51,345 nt of DNA from an uncultured Pelagibacteraceae bacterium (GTDB taxonomy: Bacteria > Pseudomonadota > Alphaproteobacteria > Pelagibacterales > Pelagibacteraceae), in the NCBI GenBank assembly GCA_902545635.1, contig CACCGT010000009.1, positions 1 to 51,345 on the forward strand. The letters are read 5' to 3'. The stretch's first letter is position 1. Each line of letters opens with the position of its first letter. Positions 1 through 8,844 of the stretch are shown here, piece after piece. Below the pieces are notes generated by a model. That model had not been told where the DNA came from, made no database searches, and saw nothing but the letters and a program-made list of their open reading frames with translations. The position numbers were made by a program, and so were the translations under genes.

Positions 1-107
1 AACCCGTTCTAGATTTCTATTCTAAAAATTCTAACTTTTATGAAATAGATGGAAGTGGAAAAATTGATGAAATATTCAATAAAATAGAGGAAATTCTATC
101 AGTTTAA
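1..107 (+). CDS. adk: adenylate kinase, C-terminal end only (partial)
   Basis: An open frame enters from the left edge in frame 3 and ends at a TAA at 105-107; about 34 residues are visible, ending in an acidic helix-like tail (IDEIFNKIEEILSV). Adenylate kinase converts ATP and AMP to two ADP. No catalytic motif lies inside the window, so the call rests on the tail resembling alphaproteobacterial Adk C-termini and on position: adk commonly sits between secY and rpsM in this ribosomal-protein operon. The start lies outside the window. Moderately sure. Confidence 0.7.
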   Translation, partial: PVLDFYSKNSNFYEIDGSGKIDEIFNKIEEILSV

Positions 108-111
108 GACA

Positions 112-139
112 TTGACTTTGAAAAAACTTCTTATATAAA
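112..139 (+). promoter_or_regulatory. candidate sigma-70 promoter before rpsM
   Basis: The 55-nt adk-rpsM gap holds TTGACT (112-117), a 16-nt spacer and TATAAA (134-139), about 24 nt before the rpsM ATG. In such A+T-rich DNA a TATAAA is cheap, but the near-perfect -35 at correct spacing makes an internal operon promoter plausible. Inference from sequence only. Confidence 0.4.
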
Positions 140-162
140 AGGCTAAATTTTATCTCATTATT

Positions 163-546
163 ATGGCTCGTATTGCAGGTGTAAACATACCACAAAACAA
201 ATTAGTTAGAATTGGTCTGACATATATTTATGGAATCGGAGAAAAAAATTCAAATGATATTTGTAAATCATTGGATATATCAAGTACAAAACGAGTCAAC
301 GAACTGACTGATGATGAAATATTAAAAATTAGAGAATATATAGATCAAAAATTTACAGTTGAGGGAGATTTGCGTAGAGACACATCATTAAACATAAAAA
401 GATTGATTGATCTTGCTTCTTATCGTGGATCTAGACACAGAAAAAAATTACCAGTTAGAGGACAAAGAACTAGATGTAATGCGCGTACAAGAAAAGGGAA
501 AGCTATTGCTATTGCTGGAAAAAAATTGACACCATTAAAGAAATAA
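163..546 (+). CDS. rpsM: 30S ribosomal protein S13
   Basis: S13 binds the 16S rRNA in the head of the small subunit and contacts the P-site tRNA and the intersubunit bridges. The 127-residue product starts with the typical [10 protein letters not shown], has the family helix-two-turn-helix region and ends in the basic RNA-binding tail (about residues 88-112, RGSRH...[14 protein letters not shown]). Length is slightly above the usual 118-122. It is the first complete gene of a plus-strand run S13-S11-alpha-L17, and rpsK starts one base after its stop. Very sure. Confidence 0.97.
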   Translation: MARIAGVNIPQNKLVRIGLTYIYGIGEKNSNDICKSLDISSTKRVNELTDDEILKIREYIDQKFTVEGDLRRDTSLNIKRLIDLASYRGSRHRKKLPVRGQRTRCNARTRKGKAIAIAGKKLTPLKK

Positions 547-547
547 A

Positions 548-991
548 ATGACTAAAGAAAAAACTGAAACCAAAGATCAAAAAATAGAAAATTCAAATAA
601 ATCAAAAAAAAGTTCATATTCAAAAAAAAAGAAGAACAAAAAAAATATTCTAAATGGAATTGCATATGTTCAGTCAACATTTAATAATACAATTGTATCC
701 ATTGCCGATACTAATGGAAATGTGATTTCATGGGCATCATCTGGTCAAAAAGGATTTAAAGGTTCAAGAAAATCAACACCATATGCAGCTCAAGTAGCAG
801 CAGACTCAGCTGCAGTAAAAGCCCTAGAGGTAGGTATGAAAATTTTATCTGTAGAAGTCAAGGGTCCTGGATCTGGAAGAGAAACCGCTTTAAGAGCTTT
901 ACAAGCGAGAGGATTTAAAATTATTTCAATAAAAGATACAACGCCAATGCCGCATAATGGAGCAAGACCACCAAAAAAAAGGAGGGTATAA
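548..991 (+). CDS. rpsK: 30S ribosomal protein S11 with lysine-rich N-terminal extension
   Basis: S11 forms part of the platform of the 30S subunit near the mRNA exit. The conserved core starts near residue 33 ([17 protein letters not shown]) and runs to the end, including KGPGSGRE (105-112) and the [13 protein letters not shown] tail. The first about 32 residues are a low-complexity Lys/Ser/Glu extension, making the protein 147 residues against about 129 in E. coli. The start is the first ATG, one base after rpsM. Its last codons contain the Shine-Dalgarno sequence of rpoA. Confidence 0.97.
   Translation: MTKEKTETKDQKIENSNKSKKSSYSKKKKNKKNILNGIAYVQSTFNNTIVSIADTNGNVISWASSGQKGFKGSRKSTPYAAQVAADSAAVKALEVGMKILSVEVKGPGSGRETALRALQARGFKIISIKDTTPMPHNGARPPKKRRV
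981..986 (+). promoter_or_regulatory. strong Shine-Dalgarno site of rpoA inside the rpsK stop region
   Basis: GGAGGG lies in the last codons of rpsK (Arg-Arg-Val-stop), 5 nt before the rpoA ATG at 992. It is one of the few consensus ribosome binding sites in a window where most genes have weak ones, and it fits translational coupling of S11 and RNA polymerase alpha. Confidence 0.75.
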
Positions 992-2020
992 ATGGAAACA
1001 GCCGAAGTAAATGTAAAAAATTGGAAATCTCTTATTAAACCACCAAAACTTGATGTTAATATAAGTGATGACAAATCTTATGCAAAAATAATTGCTGAAC
1101 CTTTAGAAAAAGGATACGGATTAACACTAGGTAACTCTTTAAGAAGAATACTTTTATCATCAATCAGAGGTACAGCCGTGACTGCAATTCAGATTGATGG
1201 TGTGTTACATGAATTTACTTCTATTAAGGGAGTTAGAGAAGATGTAACTGACATAGTTTTAAATGTTAAATCTTTGGCATTAAAAAGTAATTCAGAAACT
1301 GCAAACAAACTTGTATTAGACGCAAAAGGACCAGGAGAAATTAAGGCCTCACAAATTACTTCTTCGGCAGATATAGAAATTTTAAATCCAGATCTAGTAA
1401 TATGTAATTTGGATGAAAATACAAATTTTCATATGGAAATGTCTGTCAGTAGCGGTAAAGGTTATGTGTCTGCAGAAATGAATAAACCAGAAGAACCTCC
1501 TCTTGGTCTTATACCAATAGACTCTTTATTTAGTCCTGTAAAAAAAGTTTCATATTCTATCAGTACTGCAAGAGAAGGTAAGGCTCTTGATTATGATAAA
1601 TTGACTATGGAAGTCCAAACTGATGGGTCTATTTCTGCAGAGGATGCTGTTGCATATTCTGCACGTATTTTTCAAGATCAATTAGGAATGTTTGTAAATT
1701 TTGATGAACCTCAAGAGGTAATTGTAAGAGATCAACCTACTGAGCCAGAATTTAATAAAAATCTTTTAAGAAAAGTTGATGAATTAGAACTATCTGTAAG
1801 ATCAATGAATTGCCTTAAAAATGATAATATAATTTATATTGGTGACTTGGTTCAAAAATCAGAAGGCGAAATGTTAAGAACTCCAAATTTTGGAAGAAAA
1901 TCATTAAACGAGATAAAAGAGGTTTTAACTGGAATGTCATTATATCTTGGCATGGAGATTCCAAACTGGCCACCAGATAATATTGCAGAATTATCTAAAA
2001 AATTAGAGGAAGCCATCTAA
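992..2020 (+). CDS. rpoA: DNA-directed RNA polymerase subunit alpha
   Basis: Alpha nucleates assembly of the core RNA polymerase, and its C-terminal domain binds UP elements and activators. The 342-residue product has the N-terminal dimerisation domain, with the signature [17 protein letters not shown] at 41-57, an acidic linker around residues 240-260, and the helix-hairpin-helix C-terminal domain from about 265 ([14 protein letters not shown]..., then [16 protein letters not shown]). Length and domain order are normal. It directly follows rpsK, and its TAA overlaps the rplQ ATG by one base. Very sure. Confidence 0.98.
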   Translation: METAEVNVKNWKSLIKPPKLDVNISDDKSYAKIIAEPLEKGYGLTLGNSLRRILLSSIRGTAVTAIQIDGVLHEFTSIKGVREDVTDIVLNVKSLALKSNSETANKLVLDAKGPGEIKASQITSSADIEILNPDLVICNLDENTNFHMEMSVSSGKGYVSAEMNKPEEPPLGLIPIDSLFSPVKKVSYSISTAREGKALDYDKLTMEVQTDGSISAEDAVAYSARIFQDQLGMFVNFDEPQEVIVRDQPTEPEFNKNLLRKVDELELSVRSMNCLKNDNIIYIGDLVQKSEGEMLRTPNFGRKSLNEIKEVLTGMSLYLGMEIPNWPPDNIAELSKKLEEAI

Positions 2021-2460
2021 TGAGACATAAGATGGGCTATAAAAAGCTCAATAGAACATCAGAACATAGAAAAGCTTTAATCAAAAATATGCTTAATTCA
2101 TTAATTAAGTATGAGCAAATAACAACAACGTTACCAAAAGCAAAAGTTTTAAAACCTCAAGCAGATAAAATCATTACTTTGGGTAAGAAAGATACTTTGT
2201 CAAATACAAAAACTTTAATTTCAAAATTACAAGATATTAAATCTACAAATAAAGTTAAAAAAACTCTCTCTAAAAGGTATGAAAATAGAAAAGGTGGATA
2301 TACAAGAATTATTAAAGCTGGGTATAGATATGGTGATAATGCCCCAATGGCTGTAATTGAGTTTGTAGACAGAGATGTTGAGGCTAAAAGAGTCGACAAG
2401 AAGAAGAAAGATCCAGCTAGAGATCAAAAAAAAGAAGATACTAAAGAAGCAACAGCTTAA
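2020..2460 (+). CDS. rplQ: 50S ribosomal protein L17
   Basis: L17 is a large-subunit protein near the peptide exit tunnel. The start ([29 protein letters not shown]) is diagnostic, and the YTRI-like stretch GGYTRIIKAGYRYGDNAPMAVIEFVD matches the family. After about residue 118 there is a charged Lys/Asp/Glu tail ending near 146, longer than the 127 residues of E. coli L17, comparable to the extended L17 of other alphaproteobacteria. It closes the ribosomal operon; rluC follows after 10 nt. Confidence 0.97.
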   Translation: MRHKMGYKKLNRTSEHRKALIKNMLNSLIKYEQITTTLPKAKVLKPQADKIITLGKKDTLSNTKTLISKLQDIKSTNKVKKTLSKRYENRKGGYTRIIKAGYRYGDNAPMAVIEFVDRDVEAKRVDKKKKDPARDQKKEDTKEATA

Positions 2461-2470
2461 ATAAAATTAA

Positions 2471-3379
2471 ATGAAAAAGCTTATAAACGTTGATAAGACG
2501 TTCGAGGGCATGCGGGTTGACAGATTTTTAAGAAATCGTTTAGGTCAAATACCACAAGGTTTAATTGAGAAAAATTTAAGAAATGGAACAATTAAGTTAA
2601 ATAAAAAAAAAGTTAAAAGTTCAAAAAAAATTAAATACAATGACAAAATTGAATTATATAATTTTACTTTTAAAAATAATATAAAACATACAAAAGAAAA
2701 ATTTATACCTAGCACTGATATAATAAAAGAAAATGAAGATCTCATTATTGAAAATAATGATAATTTTGTAGTCCTTAATAAACAATCTGGAATTTCAGTA
2801 CAAGGTGGAACCAAATCTAAAAAAAATATAATTGATATATTTGCAAAAAGTAATCTATTTAAACATGCAAAACCATTTTCCGTCCATAGATTAGATAAAG
2901 ATACCTCAGGAGTATTTATAATCGCAAAAAATAGAGAAACTGCACAATTACTAACTTCACTTTTTAGATTAAGAAAAGTTTATAAAACATATTTAGCAAT
3001 ATGTAATGGAGAATTAATTTTAAGTAATAAGGGTATAATAAAAAATCAATTAGTAAGATTTGAAAATAAAAAAAAAATTATAGAGATAGCAGAGACAAAA
3101 TACGAAATTTTAGATAAAAATAATAATGCCACTTTTATTGAGCTGCATCCAATTACTGGAAGAAAGCATCAATTAAGAAAACAATTATTTAATTTGGGAA
3201 ATTCAATTATCGGAGATAAAAAATATAATACAACTAGAAGCTTAAAAATCACCAACAAAAATTTAATGTTACATTCTTATGAAATAAAATTCAAAATAAA
3301 TCAAAAAAAGTACACATTTAGAGCCATACCACCAGTTTATTTCAGGAATATGTTAAAAGTAAAAAGACTTAATTTTTAA
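2471..3379 (+). CDS. rluC: RluC/RluD-family 23S rRNA pseudouridine synthase
   Basis: The enzyme isomerises uridines to pseudouridine in 23S rRNA. An S4 RNA-binding domain occupies about residues 12-65 ([10 protein letters not shown]...), followed by the synthase domain with motif HRLDKDTSG at 139-147; Asp142 is the expected catalytic residue. The later [23 protein letters not shown] stretch is also typical. S4 plus synthase and about 300 residues fit the RluC/RluD group; its position in ribosomal context and similarity favour RluC, but I cannot separate RluC from RluD firmly. Its end overlaps convergent lipB by 11 nt. Confidence 0.85.
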   Translation: MKKLINVDKTFEGMRVDRFLRNRLGQIPQGLIEKNLRNGTIKLNKKKVKSSKKIKYNDKIELYNFTFKNNIKHTKEKFIPSTDIIKENEDLIIENNDNFVVLNKQSGISVQGGTKSKKNIIDIFAKSNLFKHAKPFSVHRLDKDTSGVFIIAKNRETAQLLTSLFRLRKVYKTYLAICNGELILSNKGIIKNQLVRFENKKKIIEIAETKYEILDKNNNATFIELHPITGRKHQLRKQLFNLGNSIIGDKKYNTTRSLKITNKNLMLHSYEIKFKINQKKYTFRAIPPVYFRNMLKVKRLNF

Positions 3380-3992
3380 TATTCAGTAAAAAATTTTTAA
3401 TTAAAATATTTTTTATATTCTTATAGTTTTGATTTTTAATTTTTTTTAAATTTGTAACACCTCTATCTCTAATTCCACAAGGAATTATCTTTTTATAAAG
3501 TTCAAGATTATTAGAAATGTTTAATGCAAATCCATGGTAAGCAACCCATTTTTTTACTTTTATTCCTATTGCTGCAACTTTTTCTATTTTACCTGACTTA
3601 TTTTTAAACCAGATACCGACATTTTTTCTATCAGCAAAACTAGTTATATTGTAATCCTTCAAAGTATCGATAATTGTTTTTTCAATTGCAGTCAAAAGTT
3701 TTTTTATATTTTTACCTCGTTTATTTAGATCTAATACAAAATAAAAAACTATTTGACCTGGACCATGGTAAGTTATTTTTCCACCTCTATTTGTTTTTAC
3801 AAAATTTATTGATTTATCTAAAATTTCATTATTATTAAAATTAGTTCCACCGGTATATATTTCCTCATGCTCTAAAATCCATATAAGCTCATTACTTTCA
3901 TTCCTTTTGATTTGTTCTAATTTATCTTCAAGTTTATCTATTGCTGATTTATATTTTATTGGTTTTACTGACTTTTTGATCTCTATTGTCAT
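3369..3992 (-). CDS. lipB: octanoyl-[ACP]:protein N-octanoyltransferase
   Basis: LipB moves octanoate from acyl carrier protein to the lipoyl domains of 2-oxoacid dehydrogenases and the glycine cleavage H protein. The 207-residue product shows [14 protein letters not shown] (about 69-82), the catalytic lysine Lys145 in AAIGIKV and the nucleophile Cys172 in [11 protein letters not shown]. Length is normal. It is transcribed divergently from mgtE across 61 nt and its tail overlaps rluC. lipA is not in the window. Sure. Confidence 0.94.
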   Translation of the reverse strand: MTIEIKKSVKPIKYKSAIDKLEDKLEQIKRNESNELIWILEHEEIYTGGTNFNNNEILDKSINFVKTNRGGKITYHGPGQIVFYFVLDLNKRGKNIKKLLTAIEKTIIDTLKDYNITSFADRKNVGIWFKNKSGKIEKVAAIGIKVKKWVAYHGFALNISNNLELYKKIIPCGIRDRGVTNLKKIKNQNYKNIKNILIKNFLLNIKN

Positions 3993-4053
3993 TATAAATT
4001 TGTATTATTTCTATTTTGTATTAATAGTGCCAACTAAATTAAAGGTAAATTTT

Positions 4054-5427
4054 ATGACTATAGTTAAAAAAATTAAAGATAAAAAAGTGAATTTTGAATT
4101 TAATAAGGAATTTATTAAAGTTGTCACAGATAAAATTGCCTCTAATGATGCTGAATTTATAACAAATTCGTTTAATGATATGCACCCTTCCGATGCAGCT
4201 GATATAATTGAGCATTTAAGTCAAAATGATAGAGAAAATTTAATTAAATTAAATAATTTTAAAGTAGATCCTGAAGTTTTTGTTGAGTTGAATGAGTCAA
4301 TTCAATCCGAGATGATTGCTTATCTATCATCTGAATCAATAGTAAATATTTTGAAAAACCTAGAGTCGGATGATGCAATTAAAATTTTAGAAAATGTAGA
4401 TGAAAAAGATAAAAATGCTATTCTTAGCTCATTACCACCAAAAGATAGATTTGCTTTACTTGAAAGCTTAAGTTACCCCGAAGACTCTGCGGCTAGAATT
4501 ATGCAGCGGGAGTTTACAGCAATACCGAGCAATTGGTCTGTTGGCCAAACAATAGATTATCTAAGAGAAAATAAAGACCTTCCAGAAGAATTCCTTGAAA
4601 TATTTATTGTAGATCAAGAATTTAAACCTATAGGCACTGTTCCATCATCAAGAGTGTTAAGAACACCTAGAGATACAAAAATGATGTCTATTATGGCTGA
4701 GTCTCAAACATTAATACCAGTAGATATGGATAAGGAAGAAGTAGGTAATTTGTTTGAAAATTATAATTTAAGTTCTGCCGCAGTTGTAGATAAATCCGAT
4801 AAGTTAGTTGGAATGATTACTTATGATGATGTGTTGACTGTATTAAAAGAAGAGGCTGAAGAAGATGCTCTTAGATTAGCTGGAGTAGGTAACGAAGAAA
4901 TTACTGATGGCGTAATTACAAAAACAAAAAGAAGATTTAATTGGTTACTTTTAAATTTATTTACTGCTTTTCTCGCAACTTATTGTATCAGTTTATTTGG
5001 AGCTACTATTGAACAGATGGTAATATTGGCTTTTTTAATGCCAATTGTTGCGTCTATGGGTGGTAATGCAGGTATGCAAACGTTAGCAGTTACAGTAAGA
5101 TCTTTAGCAACACAAGATCTAACAAAAAATAATTTTACAAATAATATTATTAAAGAATTTAATATAGGAGTATTAAATGGAATTATTTTTGCAATAATTA
5201 GTTCAATAATAGTTTATTTCTGGTTCAATGACTCTCAACTTGCTCTTATAATTTCTATTTCTATGATTTTAACAATGATAGTTGCAGGGTTGTTTGGAAT
5301 ATTAATTCCTGTAACGTTGAAAAAGATGAATATTGACCCAGCAATTTCTTCAAGTGTTTTTGTAACCACTATTACAGATGTAATAGGTTTTGTTTCTTTT
5401 TTAGGTGTAGGTGCTTATTTGTTATAA
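4054..5427 (+). CDS. mgtE: magnesium transporter MgtE
   Basis: MgtE is a Mg2+-gated inner-membrane magnesium channel. From the start chosen here the protein has 457 residues: an N-terminal helical domain with HPSDAADIIEHL-type repeats, paired CBS domains around 150-270, and a membrane domain from about residue 290, including the pore motif PIVASMGGNAGMQ (330-342). The frame stays open upstream to 3907, but that part runs antisense through lipB and has no family similarity; the ATG at 4054 is preceded by AAAGGT. Its stop directly abuts the stop of convergent panC. Confidence 0.95.
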   Translation: MTIVKKIKDKKVNFEFNKEFIKVVTDKIASNDAEFITNSFNDMHPSDAADIIEHLSQNDRENLIKLNNFKVDPEVFVELNESIQSEMIAYLSSESIVNILKNLESDDAIKILENVDEKDKNAILSSLPPKDRFALLESLSYPEDSAARIMQREFTAIPSNWSVGQTIDYLRENKDLPEEFLEIFIVDQEFKPIGTVPSSRVLRTPRDTKMMSIMAESQTLIPVDMDKEEVGNLFENYNLSSAAVVDKSDKLVGMITYDDVLTVLKEEAEEDALRLAGVGNEEITDGVITKTKRRFNWLLLNLFTAFLATYCISLFGATIEQMVILAFLMPIVASMGGNAGMQTLAVTVRSLATQDLTKNNFTNNIIKEFNIGVLNGIIFAIISSIIVYFWFNDSQLALIISISMILTMIVAGLFGILIPVTLKKMNIDPAISSSVFVTTITDVIGFVSFLGVGAYLL

Positions 5428-6240
5428 TTAAAAGTTATCGATTAATCTTATGTTATTAATATTATAAGCAACGAAAAGCCTAAATTTACTTTTAAAGTTA
5501 TCAAGTTTAAGATTTTTTTCATCTCTAAATTCTAAGTATTCTATTTTTATATTAAATTTTTTCTCAATTTCTATTTTATAATTTGATAAATCTATTTTAA
5601 GTTTTGATGAGCATAATTTAGATCTTTTTTTAATTTTGATTAATAATTTTGCAATTTGTGAGGCTTTTTTTAATGACTTTTTATTTAGCAATTTATTCCT
5701 CGTGGATAATGCAACTTTGTCAACTGCTCTTATTGTTGGACATGCATTTATTCGTACATCAAATTTTTTTGATAAAAATTTTTTAATTAAGTATAATTGT
5801 TGATAGTCTTTTTCACCCATAAAAATATCTTTTGATTTAATAATTGACATCAATCTATTCATCACATTTAGCACTCCTTCAAAATGACCTTTTCTGAATT
5901 TTGCGCATAATATTTTATCTTTTTTTCTTAAAATAAATTTTCTAGCTTTAAATTTATAAATATCTTTTCTAGTAGGTAGAAATAGATAGTTTACTTTTAA
6001 ATTTTTTAAACAGACAATATCTTTTTGAATATTTCTAGGATATTTTCTAAAGTCAATTGCCTTGTTAAATTGAGTTGGATTGACAAAAATACTTACAATA
6101 GTCTTATTTTTTTTCTTTTGTGAAGCTTTTATTAAGGATATATGACCGTCATGTATTCCACCCATAGTTGGCACAAATCCGACATTTTTGTAGTTTTTAA
6201 TCTCTTTATTTAAATCAAAAATACTTGTAATTATTTTCAT
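5428..6240 (-). CDS. panC: pantothenate synthetase
   Basis: PanC condenses pantoate and beta-alanine with ATP to give pantothenate (vitamin B5), the coenzyme A precursor. Motifs seen: VPTMGGIHDGH (about 23-33, the HIGH-like nucleotide site), FVNPTQFN (52-59), FMGEKDYQQL, and STRNKLL, the KMSKS counterpart. The 270-residue length is near normal (about 283). panB and panD are not in the window, so the source of pantoate and beta-alanine is open. Divergent from galU, with 34 nt between them. Confidence 0.95.
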   Translation of the reverse strand: MKIITSIFDLNKEIKNYKNVGFVPTMGGIHDGHISLIKASQKKKNKTIVSIFVNPTQFNKAIDFRKYPRNIQKDIVCLKNLKVNYLFLPTRKDIYKFKARKFILRKKDKILCAKFRKGHFEGVLNVMNRLMSIIKSKDIFMGEKDYQQLYLIKKFLSKKFDVRINACPTIRAVDKVALSTRNKLLNKKSLKKASQIAKLLIKIKKRSKLCSSKLKIDLSNYKIEIEKKFNIKIEYLEFRDEKNLKLDNFKSKFRLFVAYNINNIRLIDNF

Positions 6241-6264
6241 TTTATAAATATATGTTTATAAATA
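6241..6264. repeat. 10-bp direct repeat between panC and galU
   Basis: TTTATAAATA occurs at 6241-6250 and again at 6255-6264, separated by TATG. Each copy contains the palindrome TTTATAAA. The pair fills most of the 34-nt divergent promoter region of panC and galU, so it may hold the -10 elements or a regulator site; low sequence complexity means chance is possible. Confidence 0.6.
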
Positions 6265-6274
6265 AATTATCTAA

Positions 6275-7090
6275 ATGATTAAACAAGCTATTATTCCACT
6301 AGCAGGTTTGGGTACAAGACTGTTGCCTTTAACAAGTGTCTTTGCCAAAGAGCTACTACCAATAAATGGCAAACCTGGAATTGAATATATACTTGATGAA
6401 TGTATAGAAGCTGGCATTACTGAAATAATTTTTATTATTTCAGAAAAAAAGAAGATGATAAAAAGGTATTTTTATAATGATAATTTTTATAAGTCACTCA
6501 TAAAAAAAAAAAAAGACCCAAGAATTATTGAAGAATATAAAAAAATTCTAAAATATAAAAAAAAAATTAAATTTGTATATCAAAATAAACCTTTAGGGAC
6601 TGGTGATGCCGTTCTTAAGACGAGAAAATTCATAAAAAATAGTTATTTTTTAATGCTTCTTCCAGATGATTTAATTATGAAAAAGAACTGTTCAAAAGAA
6701 ATGATTAGATTACATAAAAAATATAAAGCTTCAGTTATGGCAAGTATGACAGTAAAAAAAAACAACGTTAATCGTTGGGGAATATATTCTGTAGCTTCAA
6801 AACTAGATAATAGAAATTTTGTAATATCTAATGTAATAGAAAAACCTTCTGTTAAAGAAGCACCATCTAATAATGCAGTAATTGGTAGATATATATTAAG
6901 TAAAGATATTTTCAAGATTCTTAAAAAACAAAAAAAAGGAAAAGGAGGAGAAATTCATATTACAGACTCGATTAAAACCATGATTGACAACAAATCATTA
7001 TTTATTGGCCATAAGTTTTCAGGAAAGTATTTAGACTGCGGTTCCATGAAAGGGTATATAAAATCAACTTTAGAGATCGCGAAATTATGA
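6275..7090 (+). CDS. galU: UTP--glucose-1-phosphate uridylyltransferase
   Basis: GalU makes UDP-glucose from UTP and glucose-1-phosphate, the donor for glycolipids and polysaccharides. The nucleotidyltransferase motif GLGTRLLPLTSVFAKELLPI covers residues 11-30, followed by KPGIEYILDECIEAGITEIIFI; later come LPDD and GRYILS, and near the end DCGSMKGYIKSTLEIA. Length 271, slightly shorter than E. coli (302). Its TGA overlaps the ATG of the UDP-glucose dehydrogenase gene (ATGA), so the two enzymes act in sequence from one transcript. Confidence 0.93.
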   Translation: MIKQAIIPLAGLGTRLLPLTSVFAKELLPINGKPGIEYILDECIEAGITEIIFIISEKKKMIKRYFYNDNFYKSLIKKKKDPRIIEEYKKILKYKKKIKFVYQNKPLGTGDAVLKTRKFIKNSYFLMLLPDDLIMKKNCSKEMIRLHKKYKASVMASMTVKKNNVNRWGIYSVASKLDNRNFVISNVIEKPSVKEAPSNNAVIGRYILSKDIFKILKKQKKGKGGEIHITDSIKTMIDNKSLFIGHKFSGKYLDCGSMKGYIKSTLEIAKL

Positions 7091-8382
7091 AACTTTGCAT
7101 TATTGGATCCGGCTATGTTGGTTTAGTCAGTGGAACATGTTTTTCAGAATTAGGAAATAAGGTAATTTGTGTTGATAATAATAAGCAAAAGATTGAAAAT
7201 CTTAAAAAAGGAATAATTCCAATATATGAACCTGGCTTGGAGGAATTAATAATAAGAAATGTTAAACAAAAAAGACTTAATTTCTCTACTAATGTAAGTA
7301 CCTCAATTAGAAATTCAGACATTGTATTCATATGTGTAGGTACCCCAACTAGTAAAAACACGAATACGGCTAACTTGAAATATGTTTTTAATGTTGTCTC
7401 TAATATAAAAAAAAATTTAAATAAATATAAAATCGTAGTTACAAAATCTACTGTTCCCGTAACAACTGGTGATCAAATAGAAAAAAAATTAACTTCAAAA
7501 AAAAACAAAAACAAATTTGATGTTGTTTCAAATCCTGAATTTTTGAGAGAAGGTGAAGCAATCAGAGATTTTATGTATCCTGATAGAGTTGTAATTGGTA
7601 CCAACAGTAAAAAAGCAAATAATACTATGAAAAACCTTTATTTACCGTTAATAAAAAAAACAAATAGATATTTTCATACTTCAAGAAGAGCTGCTGAATT
7701 GATAAAATATACCTCAAACGCATTCTTAGCTACAAAAATTTCATTTATCAATGAAATTGCAAATCTATGTGAAAATACAAATATTGATGTAAAAGAAATA
7801 TCCACAGGTATTGGATTAGATACTAGAATAGGCGATAGATTTTTAAGAGCAGGACCTGGATATGGCGGATCTTGTTTTCCAAAAGATACAAAAGCTTTAG
7901 TTTCAACATCTAAGCAATTTAAAACTAACCTTTCAATTGTTAAAAGTGTAATAAATTCAAATAAATCAAGATATAAAATTTTACTAAATAAAATAAATAA
8001 AATTATGAAAAATAATCTTAAAGGTAAAAATATTACTTTTTTAGGAGTTACTTTTAAACCAGGGACTGATGATATGAGAGAAGCTGCTTCTTTAAAGTTA
8101 ATACCCTATCTAATAAATAAGGGTTCTAATGTTTCTTATTATGAACCTACGGGCGTAAAACGTGATTTTAATAATAGCAAAGTAAAATATATAAATAATA
8201 TAAAAGACGCCTGTATAAAAGCTGATTTGATTATAATACATACGGAATGGAACGAATTTAAACAACTAAATCTTAAAAAAATTAGTAATAAAAAAAATTA
8301 TAAAATCTATGATTTAAGAAATTTATATTCTCCAGATAAAATGAAAAAAAATAAAATTAATTATTTTAGTATAGGCAGATAG
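7087..8382 (+). CDS. ugd: UDP-glucose 6-dehydrogenase
   Basis: The enzyme oxidises UDP-glucose to UDP-glucuronate with two NAD+. The N-terminal Rossmann fold shows IIGSGYVGLVSGTCFSELG (from residue 5), the conserved GTPTSK and STVPVTTGDQIE stretches follow, and the catalytic cysteine Cys263 lies in GPGYGGSCFPKDT. The C-terminal UDP-binding domain has FLGVTFKPGTDDMREAAS. Length 431 is normal for the bacterial family. Coupled to galU; its TAG directly abuts the stop of convergent ridA-like gene. UDP-glucuronate suggests acidic sugars in surface glycans. Confidence 0.94.
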   Translation: MKLCIIGSGYVGLVSGTCFSELGNKVICVDNNKQKIENLKKGIIPIYEPGLEELIIRNVKQKRLNFSTNVSTSIRNSDIVFICVGTPTSKNTNTANLKYVFNVVSNIKKNLNKYKIVVTKSTVPVTTGDQIEKKLTSKKNKNKFDVVSNPEFLREGEAIRDFMYPDRVVIGTNSKKANNTMKNLYLPLIKKTNRYFHTSRRAAELIKYTSNAFLATKISFINEIANLCENTNIDVKEISTGIGLDTRIGDRFLRAGPGYGGSCFPKDTKALVSTSKQFKTNLSIVKSVINSNKSRYKILLNKINKIMKNNLKGKNITFLGVTFKPGTDDMREAASLKLIPYLINKGSNVSYYEPTGVKRDFNNSKVKYINNIKDACIKADLIIIHTEWNEFKQLNLKKISNKKNYKIYDLRNLYSPDKMKKNKINYFSIGR

Positions 8383-8844
8383 CTATTTTATCTCAAATAT
8401 AGCATCAACCTCAACTGCAACACCTAACGGCAAACTATTTGTGCTAACAGCAGCTCTTGTATGGGTTCCATTTTCACCAAAAACATTCTTTATTAAATCT
8501 GAAGCACCATTAATAACTTTAGGTTGTTCAATAAAGTTATCTGTAGAATTAACAAATCCAGTTAATTTAATACATGATTTTATTTTTGATAAATCGTCAC
8601 CACAAGCTTTTTTAGCCTGAGAAATAATACTTAATGCACATCTCTCAGCAGCCTTGTAAGCTTGATCTGTGTCAAAATCTTTTCCAACTTTTCCTTTAAT
8701 TAATTTTCCTTCAGCATCAATAGATATTTGCCCCGAAATAAAAAGCAAATTACCAGAGATTTTAGTTGCTACATATGATCCAACTGGATCAGTAGCTTTT
8801 GGCAATGTAATACCCATCTCATTCAATTTTTTATCAATATTCAT
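8383..8844 (-). CDS. RidA/YjgF family protein
   Basis: Members of this family form trimers; RidA proper deaminates reactive enamine/imine intermediates from PLP enzymes. The 153-residue product has the fold signature: GNLLFISGQISIDAEGKLIKGKVG early, and GENGTHTRAAVSTNSLPLGVAVEVDAIFEI at the C-terminus. The arginine in HTRAAV matches the carboxylate-binding Arg of the family. It belongs to the longer YjgF-like subgroup rather than classic 128-residue RidA, so imine deaminase activity is not assured. Its ATG overlaps the topA stop by one base, so it is probably co-transcribed downstream of topA. Confidence 0.85.
   Translation of the reverse strand: MNIDKKLNEMGITLPKATDPVGSYVATKISGNLLFISGQISIDAEGKLIKGKVGKDFDTDQAYKAAERCALSIISQAKKACGDDLSKIKSCIKLTGFVNSTDNFIEQPKVINGASDLIKNVFGENGTHTRAAVSTNSLPLGVAVEVDAIFEIK

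Noticed and set aside
3907-4053. Upstream extension of the mgtE reading frame by 49 codons
   Set aside because: It runs antisense through the start of lipB, begins at a TTG, and has no similarity to MgtE; the ATG at 4054 has a ribosome binding site and fits the family.
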